A stretch of 5,590 nucleotides of DNA, from positions 1 through 5,590 of the forward strand of contig JAGNMH010000414.1 of NCBI GenBank assembly GCA_017991275.1. The letters are read 5' to 3'. Numbering within the stretch: position 1 is the stretch's first letter; each line of letters opens with the position of its first letter. The translations under genes and the position numbers were made by a program. This DNA is from Acidobacteriota bacterium (GTDB lineage Bacteria; Acidobacteriota; Blastocatellia; RBC074). The notes beneath the pieces were generated by a model. That model was not told where the DNA came from and ran no database searches. It saw nothing but the letters and a program-made list of their open reading frames with translations. This document shows positions 1-5,590 of this stretch, piece by piece.

Positions 1-2292
1 TGTCGCCGCGGCGTCATATTGGCTCATCGGCGGCAAACCCAAAATCAGTTCCATAGTTCGCAACATTCCCGAAATCGTGTACATCGTCGAATCAACGACT
101 CCGCGTTTTGTATACGCGCTGACGACAAAAGCAGGCGACCGATGAGCGTCAACATGGTCAGCTCCGTTTTGGGCGTCATCTTCAATAATAAAAATTGCCG
201 TGTCTTTCCAGAAACGTTCGCTGTGACTAACTGCTTCGACCAGACGGCCAACCGCCAGATCGTTTTCGGCGACATAGGCTCGCGGAGTCGGCGTTCCAGC
301 GCGAGTTCCCTGCGTATGGTCACCGCCGATCCGTATGATTTGGAACTGCGGAAAGCCGCCGTCTTTTTCATAAGCGCGGAACTCTTCCAACCATGAATCA
401 ATCCGCACGTTGTCGGGAATGTTCAAATCCCAGGACGGAAACGTCGGGCTGAAATGGCCCTCCAGGGCGGTTTCGTGCGTGTAATTCACCTTGGAAGATT
501 TTCCGGGATCGCCACCCAGCTCGCCGCCTCCGCCGGGTTTGCCTTCGCGCGAAGCGACAAATTCGCCATAGCTGCGATAACTGACTCCGGCGCGCTGGCA
601 GTAATCCCAAATGTAACCACCGGTCGGGCGTGAAATTTTCTTGCTGCCTTCGTAATCGTAGCTGCGCCCGCGCGATGAATAATTCGTCGGCCAGGTCTTT
701 TCGACGTAATCCGTGGCGTAAGCCGCCGTTGACCAGTTATGGCCGTCGGCTGAAACCTCCGCGTCAACGTAAAAGTTATCCAGCAAAACAAATTCACGAG
801 CAATTGCGTGGTGATTCGGTGTCACGTCTTCGCCAAACAGCGTCAGGTTCGGATCGCCATTGCCTTCCTTCATGTCGCCAAGAATCTGATCGTAAGTGCG
901 ATTTTCCTTGATGACATAAATGACGTGCTTGATTGGCGAAGCTTCGCCAAGTTTGACCGGAATGGCCGTTTTCTCTCGCGGTGCGCGAGCGGCTTTCAAA
1001 AGTTCGTCGGTATAAGGCGAATTGGCGTAAGTCTGTTTGGTCAATTGCGCCAGTTTGGCTTTGCCGGGCAGGTCAATCAGCGAGATCGTGCCTTTTAACA
1101 GGCTGCCGATGTATTGTTCAGTTCTGCCTTTCAACGGACTGGGGCCTTCAGGATTCGCAGCCGAAGCCGTGCCTTTGCCATTGGCGACAAAGATGCGTTT
1201 GCCGTTTTTGCTGACGCGAACCGAAGCCGGATACCAGCCGGTCGGAATGAAGCCTTCGACTTCGGCGGCTCCGCGTTTTTTCACATCAACAACCGCGACG
1301 TTGTTGTTATCGGCGTTGGCAATGAACAAAGTCTTTTCGTCTGGCGACAAAGCGACTGCATTCGGAGTGCTGCCCGCCGGGGATTTCGGGTGCAGCGCGG
1401 TCGAAATTGCTTCGATTTCTTTTTGCCGCACGGTGTCAACGACTGAAACCGTGTTGCTGTTGGCATTGGCGACATAAAGCGTTTTGCCGTCGCGGGCCAG
1501 TTCAATGTCGTTTGGATGATCGCCGACCTGGATCGTCGCCGTAACGGAATTGCTGGCGGTGTCAATCACAGCCAGGCTGCGCGACCCCCAATTGCTGACA
1601 TAAAGCCGTTTGCCGTCACGGGCAATTTCGCAATCGTAAGGATATTCGCCGACTTCGATTTTCTTGACGACTTTTTGCGAAGCCAGATCAACAACGGCGA
1701 CCTTGTTCGTCAGGTTTTCGGCGGCGTAAAGCCATTTGCCGTCGGGCGTAACGGCAATGCCAGCCGGAAATGCAAATTCGCCATTCCCGGCACGGCGAGC
1801 CGCGTCTCGACCACGACCATCCAGCTTGTGATAAGCCTCGCTGCCCAGGTTGATTTTGCCTGCGGCTGTCGCTTTGCCTGCGGCAAAGTCATAAACCAGA
1901 ATTTCGTTGTCGTCTCCGCCTGAAACGAAAAAGCGTTTGTTGTCAGGCGACAGCGCAATCCCCAGCCACGATTTGGCGACCTTGATGGTTTGCACGCTTT
2001 GGCCTGCAGTCAGGTCAATGATGTCCACCGTTTGGTCGCCATTGCCGTTGGTCGTCACCAGCAAGTAACGACCGTCGTTGCTCAAGACCATGTTCATGGG
2101 CAAATCGCTGACCGGGATCTGTTTGCCTTCCGGCGTCAGCGTCCAACCATTCGGCAACAAAACTCCTTGAGCGGTTTTGCCTGGCAATTGACGTTTGACG
2201 GCTGGTTTGGCGGCTTGTGCCAAAACAAAGCTCGGCAGCAACATTGAAAGTGAGAGCAGATAGACGAGCGATTTCAGAAGACGAGCGGGCAT
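1..2292 (-). CDS. Secreted YVTN beta-propeller / phosphoesterase fusion protein, C-terminus cut by window edge
   Basis: Reading the minus strand from the ATG at 2292 gives 764 codons with no stop up to base 1, so the 3' end lies outside the window. Residues 1-25 form a signal peptide (Arg4 and Lys7, hydrophobic core, SFVLA then QAAK), so the product is exported. Residues about 66-410 hold seven propeller-like repeats of the YVTN type, clearest at 177-300 (DGKRLYVSNWGS, DGKTLYVANANS, each followed by VxVxD). From about residue 452 comes a phosphoesterase (PF04185-like) domain: HVIYVIKENRTYDQ at 456-469, SADGHNWS at 514-521, GGDHTQGT at 656-663, and EDDAQNGADHVDAHRS at 704-719. By analogy with the alkaline phosphatase/phospholipase C superfamily, Glu463, Asn464, Thr466, Asp658, Asp705, Asp712, His713 and His717 are candidate metal or catalytic residues. 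Family knowledge suggests hydrolysis of phosphate esters outside the cytoplasm; the substrate is unknown. A strong GGAGGAG lies just upstream of the ATG. The gene follows ttcA after 50 bp. Confidence 0.92.
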   Translation of the reverse strand, partial: MPARLLKSLVYLLSLSMLLPSFVLAQAAKPAVKRQLPGKTAQGVLLPNGWTLTPEGKQIPVSDLPMNMVLSNDGRYLLVTTNGNGDQTVDIIDLTAGQSVQTIKVAKSWLGIALSPDNKRFFVSGGDDNEILVYDFAAGKATAAGKINLGSEAYHKLDGRGRDAARRAGNGEFAFPAGIAVTPDGKWLYAAENLTNKVAVVDLASQKVVKKIEVGEYPYDCEIARDGKRLYVSNWGSRSLAVIDTASNSVTATIQVGDHPNDIELARDGKTLYVANANSNTVSVVDTVRQKEIEAISTALHPKSPAGSTPNAVALSPDEKTLFIANADNNNVAVVDVKKRGAAEVEGFIPTGWYPASVRVSKNGKRIFVANGKGTASAANPEGPSPLKGRTEQYIGSLLKGTISLIDLPGKAKLAQLTKQTYANSPYTDELLKAARAPREKTAIPVKLGEASPIKHVIYVIKENRTYDQILGDMKEGNGDPNLTLFGEDVTPNHHAIAREFVLLDNFYVDAEVSADGHNWSTAAYATDYVEKTWPTNYSSRGRSYDYEGSKKISRPTGGYIWDYCQRAGVSYRSYGEFVASREGKPGGGGELGGDPGKSSKVNYTHETALEGHFSPTFPSWDLNIPDNVRIDSWLEEFRAYEKDGGFPQFQIIRIGGDHTQGTRAGTPTPRAYVAENDLAVGRLVEAVSHSERFWKDTAIFIIEDDAQNGADHVDAHRSPAFVVSAYTKRGVVDSTMYTISGMLRTMELILGLPPMSQYDAAAT

Positions 2293-2294
2293 AA

Positions 2295-2301
2295 CTCCTC
2301 C
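2295..2301 (-). promoter_or_regulatory. Shine-Dalgarno of the propeller/phosphoesterase gene
   Basis: The minus strand reads GGAGGAG then TT then ATG. This is the strongest ribosome-binding site in the window and supports the start at 2292, which also gives a well-formed signal peptide. The spacing is short: 4 nt counted from GGAGG, 2 nt from the downstream GGAG. Confidence 0.75.
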
Positions 2302-2342
2302 GGGTTTGGTCAGCTATTTGTGTTGAAATGCGAGTTACGAAT

Positions 2343-3212
2343 TTAGCGAGTCAACGAAACCAGCGCAGGTTCGGCAACCATTTCGCCGAGTTCGCCATGA
2401 ACTCCGACTGCGGCATCGAGTTCGTCGGCGATATTGCCCACGCCAGCAGACAAAGATTTGAAATCGAACAAATTCGGATCCATCAAATGAGTATTCACCA
2501 CATTGCCCAGGGCCGTCAGCATGGATTTGCGGACTTTGGGAATTTCCTGCTGCAAATCGTCAATCAGCCGTTTCATGCGTTTGCGCTTCAGGTTTTCCTG
2601 CGAGCCGCACAGGTCGCACGGAATAATCGGGAAGGTTTGTGTGGCGGCAAAGTCCGCCAAATCTTTTTCCCAAATGTAAGCCATCGGGCGAATAACCGTG
2701 TTGCGACCATCGTCCGAACGCAGAATCGGCGGCATGGCTTTCATGCTGCCGATGAATAAAAAGTTCAGCAGAAAGGTTTGCAGAATGTCATCGGCGTGAT
2801 GACCGAGCGCAATTTTGGTGCAGCCCTCTTCGACAGCCACGTTGTACAAAATGCCTCTGCGCAATCGGGAGCAAACCGAACAGTAAGTTTTGCCTTCGGG
2901 AACCAGTCGTTTGACTACTGAATAAGTGTCACGTTCGACAATGCGATATGGCACACCAAGCCCTTCCAGGTATTCCGGCAACACGTGAGCGGGAAAGTTC
3001 GGCTGTTTCTGATCCAGGTTGACTGCCAGTAACTCAAATTCAACCGGGGCACGGCGCTGCAAATCCAGCAGCAGGTTGAGCAGCGAGTAACTGTCTTTAC
3101 CACCGCTCAGACAGACCATGATTTTGTCGCCATTGACGATCATTCCAAAATCGCGGATTGCTTCGCCCATCCGGCGCAGCAGAATTTTTTGCAGGTATTC
3201 ACCTTGTGGCAT
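2343..3212 (-). CDS. ttcA: tRNA 2-thiocytidine(32) synthetase TtcA
   Basis: A 289-residue cytoplasmic enzyme of the TtcA/TtuA PP-loop family, which thiolates cytidine 32 of certain tRNAs using ATP and an Fe-S cluster. The PP-loop SGGKDS is at residues 36-41. CSVCSRLRRG at 111-120 and IPCDLCGSQ at 197-205 supply the cysteine pairs. By hand comparison with the E. coli protein (cluster ligands reported as Cys122, Cys125, Cys222), Cys111, Cys114 and Cys202 are the likely cluster ligands. GHHADDILQT at 138-147 and the IRPMAY block at 175-180 are also family signatures, as is NLFDFK at about 247-252. E. coli TtcA is 311 residues; the difference is mainly the shorter N-terminus and the C-terminal tail after NLFDFK, which shows no recognisable family motif. 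The ATG at 3212 keeps the conserved start of the fold (GEAIRDFGMI at 16-25). GGAGA at 3226-3230 is a possible but distant ribosome-binding site. The CXXC-type signatures favour TtcA over TilS or other PP-loop enzymes. Confidence 0.95.
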   Translation of the reverse strand: MPQGEYLQKILLRRMGEAIRDFGMIVNGDKIMVCLSGGKDSYSLLNLLLDLQRRAPVEFELLAVNLDQKQPNFPAHVLPEYLEGLGVPYRIVERDTYSVVKRLVPEGKTYCSVCSRLRRGILYNVAVEEGCTKIALGHHADDILQTFLLNFLFIGSMKAMPPILRSDDGRNTVIRPMAYIWEKDLADFAATQTFPIIPCDLCGSQENLKRKRMKRLIDDLQQEIPKVRKSMLTALGNVVNTHLMDPNLFDFKSLSAGVGNIADELDAAVGVHGELGEMVAEPALVSLTR

Positions 3213-3225
3213 TTGTGTGTTGCTT

Positions 3226-3230
3226 TCTCC
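3226..3230 (-). promoter_or_regulatory. Possible Shine-Dalgarno of ttcA
   Basis: GGAGA on the minus strand, 13 nt before the ttcA ATG, which is longer than usual. It is the only purine-rich candidate in the 72-bp thiL-ttcA gap. Confidence 0.4.
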
Positions 3231-3284
3231 GTAGAGCGGTCAGCTTTGATGAAGCGCAAGAGTAGGCTAAGGCCGCTCAACTGG

Positions 3285-4349
3285 TCAAACTCCGAAATGA
3301 TCGTAACCGCGAATTGACAGATGCTTAACTTTTCCATCGCGCTGAATAAGTACCGCGACCGGCAAGGAGCGTTCGACAACTTCACCAATCCGAGTCAGCC
3401 GCAACTGACATTCACCCGCCAAGGCCATCAACTCGGCTTCGCGGTTTTGATCGGCTGTAAACAACAGCTCAAAATCTTCGCCGCCGCTGACTGCAAACTC
3501 AAAAGCTTCGTCGGCGTTCGACAGGATCAATCCGACTTCTCCCGCAATCGGCACGGCTTCAAACTCAATCAACGCGCCAACACTGCTGGCTTCGCAAATG
3601 TGACTGAGGTCTTGAGCCAATCCGTCGCTGACATCAATCATTGAACTGACCAATCCAAGTTCGCCAAGTCGCCGTCCGAATTCAACTCGCGGTTCTGGTT
3701 TCAGGTGGGCGCGAATTGCTGATTGAATAGCGTTCGTAGTCCCGCCTTTAGGCGGCTGAAGCCGCGACCGCCTGAAGGCGGAACTACGAACGTCGTCGCC
3801 AACTCGCTCGCCGCCCAGCAATAACTTCAAGCCAACCGCCGAAGCTCCAATCGAACCGGCAACATAAATCGCGTTGCCAATTTTAGCTCCATCACGTCGA
3901 ACGGCTTTCCCAGTCTGACAGTGGCCAATGACAACTGAATCAATCGTCAGCCGATCCGGCGCTGAAGAAATATCGCCGCCAATCAACGCCACACCATGCT
4001 TTGCCGCCAGCTCGAAATATCCTTCAAAAAACTCCTGCCAAAATTGCGGGTTGCGGATTGCGGATTGCGGGATGGCCAACGTCAGCAGCGAAAACTTTGG
4101 CGCTGCGCCCATTGCAGCAATATCGCTCAAGCTGACGGCCAAGGCTTTGTGACCAAGCCAGCGCGGCGGAGCGTATTCCAGCTTAAAGTCCACGTCTTCG
4201 ACCAGCAGGTCAACCGTGATCAGAGATTCTCTGCCCGATTGTTCACGCCAAATGGCGGCGTCGTCTCCGATGCCCAAAACAAGATCAGCCGCCGATTGCG
4301 CGGCGGCTTTTTGTTGAATCTCGCGGATGAAATCGAATTCGCTGGGCAT
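3285..4349 (-). CDS. thiL: Thiamine-monophosphate kinase ThiL with in-frame repeat insertions
   Basis: A 354-residue cytoplasmic kinase that phosphorylates thiamine monophosphate to thiamine diphosphate with ATP, the last step of the pathway. Signatures in order: GIGDDAA at 26-32, DLLVEDVDF at 47-55, LGHKALAVSLSDIAAMGA at 65-82, GGDIS at 124-128, IDVSDGLAQDL at 238-248, and SGGEDFELLFT at 288-298, ending GYDHFGV. The segment usually read as EGVHF is EDVDF here, so the common His is Asp. The frame is open further upstream to 4478, but that extension overlaps dapD and translates a repeat; the ATG at 4349, giving MPSEFDFIREI, matches the usual family N-terminus. No Shine-Dalgarno is visible before it. 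Two segments look inserted when compared by hand with E. coli ThiL. Residues 95-102 come from a heptamer repeat and add about 3 residues. Residues about 187-207 come from a 62-bp palindrome and add about 20. Both keep the frame and both lie in loops between conserved blocks, so the enzyme is probably functional. Confidence 0.95.
   Translation of the reverse strand: MPSEFDFIREIQQKAAAQSAADLVLGIGDDAAIWREQSGRESLITVDLLVEDVDFKLEYAPPRWLGHKALAVSLSDIAAMGAAPKFSLLTLAIPQSAIRNPQFWQEFFEGYFELAAKHGVALIGGDISSAPDRLTIDSVVIGHCQTGKAVRRDGAKIGNAIYVAGSIGASAVGLKLLLGGERVGDDVRSSAFRRSRLQPPKGGTTNAIQSAIRAHLKPEPRVEFGRRLGELGLVSSMIDVSDGLAQDLSHICEASSVGALIEFEAVPIAGEVGLILSNADEAFEFAVSGGEDFELLFTADQNREAELMALAGECQLRLTRIGEVVERSLPVAVLIQRDGKVKHLSIRGYDHFGV
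3731..3792. repeat. 62-bp palindromic element in frame inside thiL
   Basis: Two 25-bp arms (3731-3755 and 3768-3792) are inverted copies matching at 23 of 25 positions, with a 12-nt loop. Each arm is itself a hairpin: CCGCCT-TT-AGGCGG at 3742-3755 and CCGCCT-GA-AGGCGG at 3768-3781. The centre can fold as GCGGC-TGAA-GCCGC at 3752-3765. The unit can therefore form one long stem or two to three smaller ones. On the minus strand it encodes about thiL residues 187-207 (SSAFRRSRLQPPKGGTTNA), a basic, proline-containing stretch unlike the flanking sequence. The compact multi-hairpin form suggests a dispersed REP- or MITE-like element; only one copy is in the window, so dispersal is an inference. Confidence 0.85.
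4044..4071. repeat. Four tandem 7-bp units inside thiL
   Basis: On the plus strand the units are TTGCGGG, TTGCGGA, TTGCGGA, TTGCGGG, perfectly spaced and differing only at the last base. Translated on the minus strand they give PQSAIRNPQ (thiL residues 94-102). Similar 'RNPQ/SAIRNPQ' runs are known to me as translations of heptamer repeats in environmental genomes, which is recollection rather than a search result. The 28-bp length with a 7-bp period means consecutive units are read in different frames. Confidence 0.8.
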
Positions 4350-4387
4350 TGAAAACCAAAGCGGCGCCGAGCCGCCGCACTCCAAAT
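4350..4387. repeat. GC-rich hairpin filling the dapD-thiL gap
   Basis: The 38-bp spacer contains GCGGCG-CCGAGC-CGCCGC (4361-4378), a 6-bp all-GC stem with a 6-nt loop, flanked on the thiL side by an A-rich/CCAAA stretch. No T-run follows the stem on the minus strand in the way expected of an intrinsic terminator (the sequence after it is TTTGGTTTTC), and the next gene starts within 12 nt of it. It may be a dispersed repeat of a third type or a translational control hairpin next to the thiL start. Confidence 0.5.
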
Positions 4388-5242
4388 TTAGCGCAGAAAA
4401 TCTTCCAGCTTGACCGAAGCTTCGGTTTTGTCGTCGCGGTATTTGATGATGATCGGCGCGTAAACCGATAAGCCCCAATCCTTTGCGGCTCCGACCGTAA
4501 TCGCGCGCGAACCTGGAACGACAACGGCTCCGGCGGGAACTTCCAAAGGTTTGTCGCCTTCGCGGCGATAGATTACGCCTTTAACCGCGTCGAAAATCGG
4601 AGTCGAGCCATTCAGGATCACGCCCGAACCAAGAATCGCTTTTTCGCGGACGATGGTTCCTTCGTAAACTCCACAGTTACCGCCGACCAGCACTTCGTCT
4701 TCGATGATGACAGGCAGAGCGCCAACGGGTTCCAGCACTCCGCCAATCTGAGCCGCCGCGCTGATGTGGCAACGCTTGCCGACTTGCGCGCAACTGCCGA
4801 CCAGCGCATGCGAATCCACCATCGTGGCTTCGTCCACATAAGCTCCGACGTTGATGTAAGCCGGAGGCATGATCGTCACGCCTGAAGCCAGAAACGCGCC
4901 TTCGCGGACGGTAGTCCCGCCGGGAACGACACGAACTCCGTCGGCAAGCGTCAGCCGTTTGGTTGGATAAGTTTCTTTGTCAAAGTAACGAAAGTTTTCG
5001 TCAATCGAATAATCCACCATAGCGCCAAGCCTGAAGCCAAGCAGAATTCCGCGCTTGACCCATTGGTGAACTTGCCACGCTCCGTCGGCAGAGCGACTGG
5101 CTGCGCGGATTTCTCCCGCGTTAAGCGCAGTTTTGAAAAAGTGGAAAGCGTCCAGCGCCTGTTGGCGGATTTCACCGGTCAGGTCAGACGCAGGTTGAGC
5201 AAAGAAAGATTCAATTTGAGATTCGAGATTTGAAATTGTCAT
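4388..5242 (-). CDS. dapD: 2,3,4,5-tetrahydropyridine-2,6-dicarboxylate N-succinyltransferase DapD
   Basis: A 284-residue cytoplasmic acyltransferase that uses succinyl-CoA to succinylate tetrahydrodipicolinate in the succinylase branch of lysine and meso-diaminopimelate synthesis. The N-terminal helical domain (about 1-100) carries WVKRGILLGFR at 61-71 and RYFDK at 85-89. The left-handed beta-helix of hexapeptide repeats follows, with GAYVDEATMVD at 133-143, VGSCAQVGK at 148-156, and IGGVLEP at 166-172. It then runs through EDEVLVGGNCGVYEG at 181-195 and GVILNGSTPIFD at 207-218 to VPAGAVVVPGSR at 235-246. Asp143 aligns with catalytic Asp141 of the E. coli/mycobacterial enzymes. The position of their Glu189 appears to be Gly191 here, in the GGNCG motif. 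Length is close to E. coli DapD (274). The ATG at 5242 is the first start in frame after the upstream gene and gives a full N-terminal domain; no clear Shine-Dalgarno precedes it. The upstream hydrolase ends 33 bp before. Confidence 0.96.
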   Translation of the reverse strand: MTISNLESQIESFFAQPASDLTGEIRQQALDAFHFFKTALNAGEIRAASRSADGAWQVHQWVKRGILLGFRLGAMVDYSIDENFRYFDKETYPTKRLTLADGVRVVPGGTTVREGAFLASGVTIMPPAYINVGAYVDEATMVDSHALVGSCAQVGKRCHISAAAQIGGVLEPVGALPVIIEDEVLVGGNCGVYEGTIVREKAILGSGVILNGSTPIFDAVKGVIYRREGDKPLEVPAGAVVVPGSRAITVGAAKDWGLSVYAPIIIKYRDDKTEASVKLEDFLR

Positions 5243-5275
5243 AAGTTGTTGAGTCGTTGAATAGCCAGCCGCTTC

Positions 5276-5590
5276 CTACCGGTCGCGGCGCTGAACCAGC
5301 CATTCGTTAATCACAGAATAAGAATCACGCGGAACTTCGTGTTTGGCGTCGAATACTCGAAATTCCACTGAACGCGCGCGGCTTTTCAAAGCTTCGGCAC
5401 GTTCGCGCATTTGATCTGACGTGTAAAACTCGTCGCGTTCGGTGGCGATGTACAGCACATCAATTTTGCCGCTGGCGTATTTGTCTTCGGCTTCGTTCCA
5501 ATCGCCGGGAATGCCTCCACAAATCGCCACGACGCCTTGCACGCGGTCGGCGTGAGTGAAGGCGTAACGAAAATTCACTCCGCACGCTTG
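5276..5590 (-). CDS. Alpha/beta-hydrolase (esterase/phospholipase-like), N-terminus outside window
   Basis: Only the last 104 residues and the TAG stop at 5276 are visible; the frame is open to the window edge. The fragment begins QACGVNFRYAF, which resembles the residues just after the nucleophile elbow (GxSxG/GFSQ) of alpha/beta hydrolases, so the catalytic Ser probably lies just beyond the edge. VVAICGGIPGDW (fragment residues 20-31) matches the strand-and-turn after that helix. IATERDEFY at 48-56 places Asp53, and FDAKHEVP at 80-87 places His84, in the positions expected for the rest of the Ser-Asp-His triad. The best family guess is a small carboxylesterase/phospholipase (PF02230-like) or dienelactone-hydrolase-like enzyme. 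The substrate cannot be told from this part. An internal GTG at 5578 is a Val codon, not a start. The gene precedes dapD on the same strand with a 33-bp gap. Confidence 0.85.
   Translation of the reverse strand, partial: QACGVNFRYAFTHADRVQGVVAICGGIPGDWNEAEDKYASGKIDVLYIATERDEFYTSDQMRERAEALKSRARSVEFRVFDAKHEVPRDSYSVINEWLVQRRDR

Noticed and set aside
45..401. Minus-strand frame of 118 codons in another phase at the left edge
   Set aside because: The phosphoesterase frame continues unbroken through it with the EDDAQNGADHVDAHRS motif, so there is no frameshift and this is an off-frame shadow.
1037..1477. Plus-strand open frame of 146 codons opposite the propeller gene
   Set aside because: It is antisense to a clearly coding frame with a signal peptide and repeated motifs; its translation has no recognisable domain, and open antisense frames are expected from this codon usage.
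2328..2759. Plus-strand open frame of 143 codons opposite ttcA
   Set aside because: Antisense shadow of a strongly conserved gene; no family features in the translation.
3234..3278. Inverted repeat GAGCGG/CCGCTC spanning the thiL-ttcA gap
   Set aside because: Only 6 bp of stem with a 33-nt loop and no extension by pairing; likely chance, and not terminator-like.
3213..3284. Possible sigma-70 promoter in the thiL-ttcA gap
   Set aside because: TTGAGC and TTGCGC hexamers are present on the minus strand, but neither has a believable -10 box at 16-18 bp.
4044..4071. Short direct repeats considered as a CRISPR remnant
   Set aside because: Units are 7 bp, directly adjacent and without spacers, which excludes a CRISPR array.
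4413..4426. 14-bp perfect palindrome ACCGAAG/CTTCGGT followed by TTTTG on the plus strand, resembling a terminator
   Set aside because: It lies inside dapD near its 3' end, no plus-strand gene needs a terminator there, and on the minus strand no T-run follows.
4350..4478. Upstream extension of thiL to an ATG at 4478 (397 residues)
   Set aside because: It overlaps the 3' end of dapD by 91 bp, its residues do not resemble ThiL, and part of it translates the GC hairpin repeat. The ATG at 4349 starts the recognisable family N-terminus.

Overview
The window looks like a compact bacterial chromosomal segment in which every supported gene lies on the minus strand. It is consistent with an acidobacterium, possibly a Blastocatellia-like one. 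That placement is an inference. It rests on a secreted YVTN-propeller/phosphoesterase of a type common in Acidobacteriota, a DapD of the non-enterobacterial 'GGNCGVYEG' type, and short GC-rich palindromic and heptamer repeats embedded in and beside thiL. No marker gene in the window settles it.

Layout in the direction of transcription (right to left): (1) 5590-5276, the C-terminal 104 residues of an alpha/beta-hydrolase-type esterase that enters from outside the window; (2) 5242-4388, dapD, tetrahydrodipicolinate N-succinyltransferase (lysine/meso-DAP synthesis); (3) 4349-3285, thiL, thiamine-monophosphate kinase; (4) 3212-2343, ttcA, the PP-loop Fe-S enzyme for 2-thiocytidine in tRNA; (5) 2292-1, a long exported protein with a seven-blade beta-propeller followed by a phosphoesterase domain, running off the left edge still open (764 codons, no stop). 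Gaps between genes are 33, 38, 72 and 50 bp, with no convincing terminator in any of them, so one transcription unit is plausible. The gene functions do not form a single pathway: lysine/cell wall, thiamine diphosphate, tRNA thiolation and an envelope/secreted enzyme.

The most unusual material is in and around thiL. A 62-bp near-perfect inverted repeat, itself built from three smaller hairpins, sits in frame inside thiL and encodes about 21 extra residues. A 28-bp run of four 7-bp units sits in frame in a second variable loop of the same gene. A third GC-rich hairpin fills the dapD-thiL gap where a ribosome-binding site would be expected. This resembles, by analogy only, the in-frame palindromic elements known from Rickettsia. 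No RNA genes, CRISPR array, insertion sequence with a transposase, or plus-strand genes are supported, and no stretch over 300 bp is without a gene.
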